The translations under genes and the position numbers were made by a program. From Elusimicrobiota bacterium (GTDB lineage Bacteria > CG03), in assembly GCA_021161625.1 (NCBI GenBank), contig JAGHAG010000142.1, forward strand, positions 1 through 12,056: a stretch of 12,056 bases of DNA, read 5' to 3'. This document shows positions 5,769-12,055 of this stretch, piece by piece. Below the pieces are notes generated by a model, which saw only the letters and a program-made list of their open reading frames with translations, was not told the DNA's origin and made no database searches. The stretch's first letter is position 1, and each line of letters opens with the position of its first letter.

Positions 5769-7832
5769 ATGAAAAAAGTTGAAATTTTTATTAACGGTAA
5801 AAAAATCAAGGCAGAAGAAAACAAAACGATTTTAGAAGTTGCTCTTGAAAACGATATTTACATACCAAATCTGTGCTGGCATCCTGAACTTGAACCAACA
5901 GGGACTTGCAGAATGTGTTTGGTAGAAATTGAAGGGGCAAAAGCCCTTCAAACCGCATGCACAACAAAAATTCAAAACGGTATGAATATAAAAACAGACA
6001 CTGAGGAATTAAAAAAACTTAGAAAAATGAACCTGTGGCTCATCTTGAGTCAAATAAATGGAGAAATTCCTGAAAATTCCCAGTTTAAAAAAGTTATTGA
6101 CCATGTGGGGATTTATGATTTTAAATTTGAGGTTAAAAAGCCTTCTTTTGAAATTTACGATAATCCTCTCTTTACGAGAAACCAGAATCTCTGTATTCTG
6201 TGCGGAAGATGTGTAAAAATCTGTCAGGAAGTCAGAAAAACAGGTGTTCTAGGATTTATAAACAGAGGAATAGATACAAAAATAGGAACCGTCAATAACA
6301 AACCCTTAAGCGAAGAGGCATGCAGGTTCTGTCTTGCCTGTGTTGAAGTGTGTCCCACAGGGGCATTAAAAGACAAGATTGAATTTACCCCCGAGACACG
6401 CCAAAAAACGCTTCTGCCCTGTTCCAACACCTGTCCTGCTGGAATTGAAGTTTTCAGGTATGTCCGCCTTATAGCAGAGGGTAAATTTCAGGATTCTTTA
6501 AATGTCATCAGGGAAAAGGTCCCATTCCCTTTAACTCTTGGGTTTGTCTGTCCACATCCCTGCGAGGATGCCTGCAGAAGGGGGTATCTCAATCAGCCAA
6601 TTGCAATAAGAATACTCAAAAGGTTTGTGGCAGAAAGAGATGATAAATCATGGATGAAAAAAATAAACAAAAAACCTGAAACAGGAAAAAAAGTTGCAAT
6701 TATTGGTTCTGGACCTGCAGGTTTAACCTGTGCGTGGTTTTTAAAAATTCTGGGACATGAAGTTTTTGTTTTTGAAAAAATGGAAAAACCTGGTGGCATG
6801 ATGAGATACGGAATTCCAAGATACCGACTTCCTGAGGAAATTCTTGATTCTGAAATTGAAATAATAAAGAGCATTGGTGTTATCATTAAAACAAATGCCG
6901 AAATAAAAAACCTTGAAGAATTGTTTGATGACGGATTTGATGCGGTTTTTTTGAGTGCAGGCGCATGGGAAGGGACAAAAATGCAGATTCCAGGAGAAGA
7001 CCTTGATAAAGTTTATGATGGAATTTCGCTTCTGCAAAAAATTTCAAAAAACGAAAAAATTGAAATAGGGAAAACTGCACTCGTGGTGGGAGGGGGGAAT
7101 GTCGCAATTGATGTTGCAAGGTCTCTTAAGCGTCTTGGTGTAAAAGTAACAATCCTTTACAGAAGAACAAAAGCCCAGATGCCTGCATTACCTTCCGAAG
7201 TTGAGGAAGCGGAAAAAGAAGGAATTGAAATAAAAATCCTTACAAATCCTGTTGAAATAAAATCCTATTCGGGAAAATTAAGTATTGTATGCATAAAAAT
7301 GGAACTTGGAGAGCCTGATGAAAGCGGAAGAAAAAGGCCTGTCCCTGTGGAAGGAAGCAAATTTCAAATTTCCACTGATGCAATTGTTATGGCAATAGGT
7401 CAGAAGGTATCAATCCCGAAAGAATTTGAACTCAAACTTGACAAAAAAGGAAGGGTCCTGGTTGATGAAAATCTGATGACTTCAAAAAGAGGCGTTTTTG
7501 CAGGTGGAGACTGCGTGGCAGGACCTCAGACCGTAATTGAAGCAATTGAATACGGAAGAAAAGGTGCATCTTTTATTGATAAATTCCTGGGCGGAGATGG
7601 AGACATTTCCCTGAAACTTTCAGATGAGACAGAGGAATCTCCCTGTCTCGGGAGAGAGGAGAGATTTGCCTTTAAAGAAAGGATTAAAATTCAAACACTT
7701 CCCCCTGATGAAAGAATAAAAAATTTTTCCTGTGTGGAGTTTTCGCTCAACGAAAATGACGCAATATATGAAGCAAAAAGATGCCTGAGATGCCAGCTTC
7801 GTCTTAAAATAAAAAAAGTCCCTCTCCCCTAA
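5769..7832 (+). CDS. NuoG-type ferredoxin / GltD-NfnB-type NAD(P)H oxidoreductase fusion subunit
   Basis: At 687 aa this joins two electron-transfer modules. Residues 1-76 form a [2Fe-2S] ferredoxin domain with ligands C36, C47, C50 and C64. After about 80 residues come two [4Fe-4S] motifs (CILCGRCVKIC and CRFCLACVEVCP). From 218 (CSNTC) it is a glutamate synthase small-subunit/NfnB-like flavoprotein: Cys-rich helical domain, FAD motif GSGPAG (313-318), NAD(P) motif GGGNV (441-445) followed by a YRRT basic pair suggesting NADPH preference, and the second FAD motif GVFAGGDCV. It ends with EAKRCLRCQ. The His/Cys3 [4Fe-4S] motif usual after the first domain in NuoG and HydA is absent. AAAGGA lies 8 nt before the ATG. 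With the NuoE- and NuoF-like genes it matches the Sporomusa-type Nfn (Stn) composition, which couples NADPH to NAD and ferredoxin. Activity here is inferred. Confidence 0.9.
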   Translation: MKKVEIFINGKKIKAEENKTILEVALENDIYIPNLCWHPELEPTGTCRMCLVEIEGAKALQTACTTKIQNGMNIKTDTEELKKLRKMNLWLILSQINGEIPENSQFKKVIDHVGIYDFKFEVKKPSFEIYDNPLFTRNQNLCILCGRCVKICQEVRKTGVLGFINRGIDTKIGTVNNKPLSEEACRFCLACVEVCPTGALKDKIEFTPETRQKTLLPCSNTCPAGIEVFRYVRLIAEGKFQDSLNVIREKVPFPLTLGFVCPHPCEDACRRGYLNQPIAIRILKRFVAERDDKSWMKKINKKPETGKKVAIIGSGPAGLTCAWFLKILGHEVFVFEKMEKPGGMMRYGIPRYRLPEEILDSEIEIIKSIGVIIKTNAEIKNLEELFDDGFDAVFLSAGAWEGTKMQIPGEDLDKVYDGISLLQKISKNEKIEIGKTALVVGGGNVAIDVARSLKRLGVKVTILYRRTKAQMPALPSEVEEAEKEGIEIKILTNPVEIKSYSGKLSIVCIKMELGEPDESGRKRPVPVEGSKFQISTDAIVMAIGQKVSIPKEFELKLDKKGRVLVDENLMTSKRGVFAGGDCVAGPQTVIEAIEYGRKGASFIDKFLGGDGDISLKLSDETEESPCLGREERFAFKERIKIQTLPPDERIKNFSCVEFSLNENDAIYEAKRCLRCQLRLKIKKVPLP

Positions 7833-7871
7833 TAAACCTACATTATTTTTATAAAGAGACAATATGCTTTT

Positions 7872-7955
7872 TCAAAAACTTCTCAATATTTCTTTTGCAA
7901 GGCGATGGGCAATATATTCTACTTCATTTAAAGGAATGCTTTTGACTTTACTCAT
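7872..7955 (-). pseudogene. Truncated toxin-like gene remnant (Fic/Doc-associated N-terminus?)
   Basis: An ATG at 7955 overlaps the stop of the helix-turn-helix gene by 8 bp (ATGAGTAA), the usual toxin-antitoxin arrangement. It encodes 27 residues, MSKVKSIPLNEVEYIAHRLA followed by KEILRSF, then TGA. From memory this resembles the first residues of Fic/Doc-type toxins paired with such antitoxins (an IAHRLAKE stretch), but it breaks off before any catalytic motif. The sequence beyond runs into the 3' end of the convergent oxidoreductase gene and contains no remainder of a toxin in any frame I examined. A truncated toxin is the best reading; a genuine tiny protein is possible. Confidence 0.5.
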
Positions 7956-8199
7956 TGCCGAGCATTCTCAAGGTTTCTCCATAATCCCTGACAACTCTTT
8001 TCACTGCTTTTTCAATTAGTTTTTTTTCTTTTTTACTTATTTTTTTATGAAAGATGTTTTCAATAAGGGATTCTGGAATAGCATATATTCTTCCTATTCT
8101 TATAGCTTTTATTTCTCCTTTTTTGATTTTTTTAAAAACAGCCACTCTACTAATACCCAGCAATTTAGCTGCTTGGGAAACAGTTATGTAATTTTTCAT
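7948..8199 (-). CDS. Small excisionase/MerR-type helix-turn-helix protein, probable antitoxin
   Basis: This is an 83-aa DNA-binding protein from the ATG at 8199, chosen over an ATG at 8244 because AAGGAGG sits 7 nt upstream of 8199 and the upstream residues do not look like protein. Residues 1-50 form an excisionase-type (HTH_17) winged helix: YITVSQAAKLLGISRVAVFK, then a GEIKAIRIGRIYAIPES wing. The tail (about 51-83) is charged and helical (KKISKKEKKLIEKAVKRVV) and ends GETLRMLGNE, as in antitoxins that pair with a toxin encoded just downstream. The downstream frame starts inside this stop but is cut short. A symmetric GTTAAC operator overlaps its likely promoter, so autoregulation is inferred. 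Confidence 0.8.
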   Translation of the reverse strand: MKNYITVSQAAKLLGISRVAVFKKIKKGEIKAIRIGRIYAIPESLIENIFHKKISKKEKKLIEKAVKRVVRDYGETLRMLGNE

Positions 8200-8215
8200 A
8201 ATTTTCCTCCTTGCC

Positions 8216-8273
8216 TTGTTAACCTTCTTTCCATAAGTTAACAAATGTTAACTTTATTTGCAAGGTTAACAAG
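8216..8273 (-). promoter_or_regulatory. GTTAAC operator-promoter of the HTH gene
   Basis: Four GTTAAC hexamers lie at 8218, 8237, 8247 and 8265. The outer pair forms a perfect 12-bp inverted repeat (CTTGTTAACCTT 8216-8227 and AAGGTTAACAAG 8262-8273). The inner pair forms a 20-bp palindrome (8235-8254) with only its centre unmatched. On the minus strand TTGCAA (8263-8258), a 17-bp spacer and an extended -10 TGTTAACTT (8243-8235) place the -10 box inside the inner palindrome. This is typical of a self-repressing regulator. Confidence 0.65.
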
Positions 8274-8321
8274 AGACGGAAGTCAAAGGTCAGAGGAAAG
8301 TGGAAAAGTGAAAAAAGTGAT

Positions 8322-8340
8322 AAAGTGATATGGAGACAAG
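8322..8340. repeat. Dispersed phrase AAAGTGATATGGAGACAAG
   Basis: This matches 5324-5342 (one mismatch) and the phrase at 5437-5462, where ATATGGAG is doubled. All three lie in non-coding gaps and next to GAGGAAAG- or GAAAAGTG-type words. Confidence 0.7.
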
Positions 8341-8364
8341 AAAAACAGAAGTCGGAAGTCGGAA

Positions 8365-8414
8365 AATCCCCCTTTGTATTCCCCCCTTTTCAAAGGGGGG
8401 AAATAGGGGGGATT
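8365..8414. repeat. Nested GC-rich palindrome, copy 2
   Basis: The inner stem TTCCCCCCTTT (8379-8389) pairs perfectly with AAAGGGGGGAA (8392-8402). The outer arms AATCCCCC (8365-8372) and GGGGGATT (8407-8414) also pair. Same design as 5495-5541. Confidence 0.85.
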
Positions 8415-8417
8415 ATA

Positions 8418-8494
8418 AAAATGAAAAATGACAAATGAAAAATGACAGATAGTGATAAGGATTAAGAATTAAGGATTAAGCAATGAGAAAAATG
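8418..8494. repeat. AAAATGA / AGGATTA heptamer arrays
   Basis: In-phase 7-bp units: AAAATGA, AAAATGA, CAAATGA, AAAATGA, CAGATAG, TGATAAG, GATTAAG, AATTAAG, GATTAAG, CAATGAG, AAAAATG. The period holds through eleven units while the word shifts gradually. Confidence 0.75.
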
Positions 8495-8499
8495 AAATA

Positions 8500-8552
8500 C
8501 TTAATTCTTAAAGCCCCCGATAAAATCGGGGGCGACTTAATCCTTAATCCTG
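8500..8552. repeat. Hairpin flanked by CTTAATC heptamers
   Basis: GCCCCCGAT (8513-8521), loop AAA and ATCGGGGGC (8525-8533) form a perfect 9-bp stem. On its left are CTTAATT CTTAAAG (8500-8513) and on its right CTTAATC CTTAATC (8536-8549), which are reverse complements of the AGGATTA words at 8458-8480, so a larger fold is possible. On the minus strand the stem is followed only by TTTAAG, so it would be at best a weak terminator for the uvrC operon. Confidence 0.75.
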
Positions 8553-8563
8553 ACAAACCCGCA

Positions 8564-8630
8564 TTACTCATTACTCATTACTCATCCCTATTATTGCTGT
8601 TTGCTATTCGCTATTCACTGCTCGCTGTTC
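8564..8630. repeat. TTACTCA and GCTATTC heptamer arrays
   Basis: TTACTCA occurs three times perfectly (8564-8584). After 11 bp, five in-phase units follow (8596-8630): GCTGTTT, GCTATTC, GCTATTC, ACTGCTC, GCTGTTC. The second array overlaps the last codons and stop of uvrC. Confidence 0.8.
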
Positions 8631-9874
8631 ACCATTTTTTTCCTGCGTTTTAATCTGTGGAAAGAAATTGCAAATCTGTGCGCTTCATCCCTTATATACA
8701 TAAGGAGTTTAAGAGCAGATGAAACTTGAGAAAGTTTCAGGGGTTTTCCGTCTTCCTTTATGATAACCTCCTCCCTTTTTGCAAGCCCAAGAACTTTTAT
8801 TTTTTTGTTTATTTCATTCAGTGCTTTTTTTACTGAGGAAACCTGCCCTTGACCACCATCAATTAAAATCAAATCGCAGGTTTCATGCCTGTATCTTCTT
8901 TTTATAATCTCCCTTATCATTGCATAGTCATCAATCCCCTTGAATTTCACCGAATACTTTCTCCACCTTTTTCTTTGAGGAACGCCGTCCACAAAACTTA
9001 CAACAGAGGCAGTTGGCTCATCTCCATAAAGATGGGAAATATCTATCCCATCAATAACAGAAATTTTCTCCAACCCTGTGATTTTTTCAAGTTCCTTTAA
9101 TGCTTCCTCAGGTTCAATCAGATATTTAATTTTATCTCCCGCAACAACGCGAACTTTTTCCAGAATCTTTTCCAGTGAAAAAATTATGTCTCTGAGTTCT
9201 TTTGCTTTTTCAAAATTTAAGTTTTTTGCACTTTCCTGCATCTTTCTTTTTAATTTTTCAAAAGGGAATCTTCCACCTTTGAAAAATTCCAGAGCCATTT
9301 TCATCTTTTCCTGATATTTTTGAGGTTCTATTTTCCCACAGCACGGGGCTGAGCAGTTTTCTATGTGAAAATAAATGCAGCTCTGGGGATTTTTCAACTT
9401 TTTTATTCTTGCAAATTGCGCATCTGTGCAGAGAGGAAGAGAGAAAAGTTTTTTTACAAACCGTAAGGCAGTTCTCAGAGCCCCTGCATCAGGATATGGA
9501 CCAAAGCAGTTTTTGTCTTTTCTTCCCCTTACGATTTTAAAGCGTGGATATGTCTCATCTGTTATTGAAACAAAAGGATAATTTTTGTCATCTGTCATCA
9601 AAACATTATACTTTGGTTTGAAAAGTTTTATGAGTTGCTCTTCAAGAAGTTTTGCTTCTTTTTCGTTTAATGTTTGTATGTATTCTATCTTTCTGGCATT
9701 TGACATAAGATAAAACGTTTTTCCTGTAAGGTTTTTTTGAAAATAGGACGAAACCCTTTTTTTGAGATTTCTTGCTTTTCCTACATACAAAACCTTTCCG
9801 TAAAGTCCTTTTATGAGATAGACCCCGGGACTATCAGGTATATTTTCTGTTTTTATGGATTCTGCTATTTCCAC
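8615..9874 (-). CDS. uvrC: Compact UvrC-type excinuclease subunit, C-terminally short
   Basis: UvrC makes both incisions in nucleotide excision repair with UvrA and UvrB. This version is 419 aa against roughly 600 usually. It has the GIY-YIG nuclease (GVYL at 17-20, YVGKARNLKKR at 30-40, catalytic Glu by alignment E78 in KLLEE), the four-Cys segment (PLC...SC...NCSAPC) that binds [4Fe-4S] in studied UvrC, a UVR domain that contacts UvrB (about 204-236), and the RNase H-like 5'-incision part with its Asp/His residues in GIDISH, DDYA, LIDGGQGQ and RDEAHRF. About 100 residues between UVR and the catalytic RNase H core, and the C-terminal helix-hairpin-helix pair, are missing. The start is GTG at 9874, 6 bp after the aroE stop. 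The final residues VNSEQ are mostly encoded by a tandem heptamer array. Confidence 0.88.
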   Translation of the reverse strand: MEIAESIKTENIPDSPGVYLIKGLYGKVLYVGKARNLKKRVSSYFQKNLTGKTFYLMSNARKIEYIQTLNEKEAKLLEEQLIKLFKPKYNVLMTDDKNYPFVSITDETYPRFKIVRGRKDKNCFGPYPDAGALRTALRFVKKLFSLPLCTDAQFARIKKLKNPQSCIYFHIENCSAPCCGKIEPQKYQEKMKMALEFFKGGRFPFEKLKRKMQESAKNLNFEKAKELRDIIFSLEKILEKVRVVAGDKIKYLIEPEEALKELEKITGLEKISVIDGIDISHLYGDEPTASVVSFVDGVPQRKRWRKYSVKFKGIDDYAMIREIIKRRYRHETCDLILIDGGQGQVSSVKKALNEINKKIKVLGLAKREEVIIKEDGKPLKLSQVSSALKLLMYIRDEAHRFAISFHRLKRRKKMVNSEQ

Positions 9875-9880
9875 CTTTTG

Positions 9881-10678
9881 CTATCTGTTTACTGCTTCAA
9901 GCATAATTTCAAAAGCAGGTTCAACCCCTGTCCATATTCTGAATGACTCCTGCGCCTGACCTATGAGCATTTTTAAGCCATCCTGAAATTTTAAGCCTCT
10001 TTTTTGCGCTTCTTTTAAAAGAGGGGTTTTTTTGTAAATCAAATCAAAAACATAAAGGTCCTTGTGGAGAAATTCCGCAGGCACGGGCATTTCCCCTTCC
10101 TTCATGCCGACAGGAGTTGCATTTATAAGAATCTGAGAATTTTTTATGCCTGAAAAATCCTCTGCAACGAAAACAGGAATCTGAGGATAAAATTTCTCAA
10201 TTCTTTTCTTTAACTTCCCTGCCTTTTGTGTATCTATGTCTTTCAGAAAAATTTTTTTTACATTGTTTTTTGCAAGAGCAAAGGAGACCGCTTTTGCAGC
10301 CCCACCACAACCAACAACAAATACAGTTAAATTTTTTGGATTTATGTCTTCTTTAAGTGCTTTTATAAATCCTATTGCATCTGTATTGTATCCATGCCAC
10401 TTTCCATTCTTTTTACAGGCGCAGTTTGAGGCACCGATTTTTTGAGCTTCTCCGTCAATCACATCCAGAAAATTTAAAATTCTCTCCTTGAAGGGAATTG
10501 TTATATTAAATCCATCAAGTTCTTTAAGGAGTTTTTTTACTTCTTTTTCAAAATTTTCTGGTAAAATCTCATAAAGTTTATAATTTGCATCTATGTTTAA
10601 TTCCTTAAAAGCAGTGTTATGGAGCAGAGGAGAAAGGGAATGCTTGATTGGATATCCTAAAAGAGCGAACTTTTTCAT
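9881..10678 (-). CDS. aroE: Shikimate dehydrogenase AroE
   Basis: This enzyme reduces 3-dehydroshikimate to shikimate with NADPH in aromatic amino acid and chorismate synthesis. It has 265 aa, normal for AroE. The N-terminal substrate domain shows GYPIKHSLSPLLHN (shikimate-binding SxS), NITIPFKE (catalytic Lys) and GYNTDAIGF (catalytic Asp). The Rossmann domain shows VVGCGGAAKA (dinucleotide loop) and NATPVGM. The C-terminal DGLKMLIGQAQESFRIWTG closes the active site. The usual GAVNT motif reads GASNC, an oddity not expected to remove a catalytic residue. Its ATG shares ATGA with the pmbA stop, a 4-bp overlap and so translational coupling. Linking it to pmbA and uvrC reflects operon packing rather than a shared pathway. 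Confidence 0.95.
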   Translation of the reverse strand: MKKFALLGYPIKHSLSPLLHNTAFKELNIDANYKLYEILPENFEKEVKKLLKELDGFNITIPFKERILNFLDVIDGEAQKIGASNCACKKNGKWHGYNTDAIGFIKALKEDINPKNLTVFVVGCGGAAKAVSFALAKNNVKKIFLKDIDTQKAGKLKKRIEKFYPQIPVFVAEDFSGIKNSQILINATPVGMKEGEMPVPAEFLHKDLYVFDLIYKKTPLLKEAQKRGLKFQDGLKMLIGQAQESFRIWTGVEPAFEIMLEAVNR

Positions 10679-11970
10679 CCTGAAACATCAACCCCTTTTA
10701 CAAGAATTGAAGGGGCGCCACCTGAACCATAAAACTTCAAATCATCTGCAACTGCAACAACAGAATTGAAAAACTCAAACAAATCCCCGCTTATTGTTAT
10801 TCCTCTTACCCTCTTTATGAGTCTTCCATTTTTATACAGATTGCCCTGTGCACCGAGGGAAAACTGGGCACTTTCAGGATTTGCAAGATGAAGCCCCAGA
10901 AGTTCTGTAATTTCAAGAACCTCGCCATCTTTAAGTAAATCTTCTTTTGAGTTGGGCCCCTTTTCAATATAAAAGTTAAAATGCGAAACTGCTGGCAAAC
11001 TGCTGTAAGACCTCGTTGCATTTGCAGTTGAGGTGGCATTCAGAAGATTTGCGGTTCTGGTGTCTTTTAAAAGAGTTTTCAAAACTCCTTCTTTCACAAC
11101 CTCTTTTTTATAAACCCTTCTTCCCTCGCAGTCAAAAGGAGCAGAAGCAGGTAACTCCTGAACTGTTCCATCATCAATAATTGTAATAAGAGGAGAGAAA
11201 ATTTTTTCTCCTTCTTTTATCTTCGGCGGAACCCTTTTTTCAAGAAACTCATCCGCACAAAACCATCCTGAGATAAGAGAAAGAAAACTCAAAGCAGTTT
11301 TTGAGGTGAGCAAAACAGTCATTTTTTTAGGGGAAATTGCTTCTGCGCCAAACTGCTCCACCAAATCCTCCACCGCCTCATCTAAAATCTCATCTTTTTT
11401 AAGTTTTTTGAGATATGTTTTTGCATTACCGCTTCCCCCAACCTGAACCTCTCCATCTTTCTCTCCCCTCAAAACAATATCAAAGGTAAAAACGGTTTTC
11501 TTAAAACTCTTTTCAAAGTTGTTCGTATTTAAAATCAAAAACCTGCCCTTTGATATACCAAGAGAAACTGAAAGAGCATCCTTCACGCAGGGGTCTTTTT
11601 CTTTTGCTTTCTTTTCATATTCAAAAAGTTCGGCAAAAATTTCATCTTCTTTTTTATTAAAACTATCATCAAAAAGGTCAAAATTTTCTGTTTCCTGAGG
11701 TGAGGGCATACTCCATCCCCATTGTCTTGCGTTAAAAAAATTCGCTTTTGCTGAGGAAATTAGTTTTTCAATGTCAAAAAAATTCCTCATATACGAAAAA
11801 CCCATCCTGCCGTTTTCAAAAATTCTCAAACAAACTCCAAAAGATTTGCTTTTCTCAAGTTCTTCTTTTTCACCTCTTGAGATTACATAATGGGTATTTT
11901 CAGTTTCTACAAAAAAAAGTTCTGCATTTTTTAAATTTTTTCTGAAAAACTCTTCTTTTATGTTATCCAT
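10675..11970 (-). CDS. pmbA: TldE/PmbA-type subunit of TldD/TldE protease
   Basis: TldE is the non-catalytic partner of the TldD metalloprotease; the pair degrades unfolded peptides and matures some peptide products, such as microcin B17 and CcdA in E. coli. It has 431 aa, normal size. N-terminal family features include GVCLRIFENGRMGFSYMRN; the C-terminal half has IIDDGTVQELPASAPFDCEG, TANATRSYSS, LLGLHLANPESAQFSLGAQG and GDLFEFFNSVVAVADDL. The HExxxH zinc motif of TldD is absent, which separates it from TldD; tldD is not in the window. The ATG at 11970 has no Shine-Dalgarno and overlaps the stop of an upstream frame by 8 bp, suggesting coupled translation. It heads the visible pmbA-aroE-uvrC operon. 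Confidence 0.92.
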   Translation of the reverse strand: MDNIKEEFFRKNLKNAELFFVETENTHYVISRGEKEELEKSKSFGVCLRIFENGRMGFSYMRNFFDIEKLISSAKANFFNARQWGWSMPSPQETENFDLFDDSFNKKEDEIFAELFEYEKKAKEKDPCVKDALSVSLGISKGRFLILNTNNFEKSFKKTVFTFDIVLRGEKDGEVQVGGSGNAKTYLKKLKKDEILDEAVEDLVEQFGAEAISPKKMTVLLTSKTALSFLSLISGWFCADEFLEKRVPPKIKEGEKIFSPLITIIDDGTVQELPASAPFDCEGRRVYKKEVVKEGVLKTLLKDTRTANLLNATSTANATRSYSSLPAVSHFNFYIEKGPNSKEDLLKDGEVLEITELLGLHLANPESAQFSLGAQGNLYKNGRLIKRVRGITISGDLFEFFNSVVAVADDLKFYGSGGAPSILVKGVDVSG

Positions 11971-12055
11971 TAAGTATCAGAAAAAAAAGAAAAAGTGCTA
12001 CAACAAAGTAAATCAAACCAACCCTTCTTCCCTCGCAGTCAAAAGGAGCAGAAGC
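11963..12055 (-). CDS. C-terminal end of an upstream membrane protein (partial, doubtful edge)
   Basis: A minus-strand frame enters from the right edge and ends at TAA (11965-11963) inside the pmbA start. Its last 18 residues, GLIYFVVALFLFFLILNG, look like a transmembrane helix, and the 8-bp ATGGATAA overlap is typical of operon genes. The preceding 12 codons (ASAPFDCEGRRV) are an exact copy of a piece of PmbA and are probably not real sequence of this gene. The protein family is not identifiable. Confidence 0.4.
   Translation of the reverse strand, partial: ASAPFDCEGRRVGLIYFVVALFLFFLILNG

Larger units (their letters stand above)
8274..8614. other. Repeat-filled intergenic gap between the HTH gene and uvrC
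   Basis: No gene is supported here. The stretch is almost wholly composed of purine-rich 7-bp words (for example GACGGAA GTCAAAG GTCAGAG GAAAGTG from 8275), a GAAGTCG tandem pair (8348-8361), a nested GC-rich palindrome, AAAATGA and AGGATTA arrays, an inverted-repeat hairpin, and TTACTCA and GCTATTC arrays running into uvrC. Confidence 0.8.

Noticed and set aside
5440..5772. 110-codon open frame upstream of the third oxidoreductase subunit
   Set aside because: Made of octamer and heptamer repeats and the GC-rich palindrome; no protein-like composition and no ribosome-binding site.
3574..7832. [FeFe]-hydrogenase HydABC operon
   Set aside because: No H-cluster domain or its Cys motifs occur in any subunit; the third subunit carries a GltD/NfnB flavoprotein instead.
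8200..8244. Longer N-terminus for the HTH protein from an ATG at 8244
   Set aside because: A strong AAGGAGG lies directly before the ATG at 8199, and the added codons run through the operator.
8513..8533. Intrinsic terminator for uvrC
   Set aside because: The stem is strong, but on the minus strand only three T residues follow; kept as a repeat hairpin with at most weak terminator function.
8418..8630. CRISPR array
   Set aside because: Unit lengths are 7 bp with drifting words; there are no 25-40 bp repeats with unique spacers and no cas genes.
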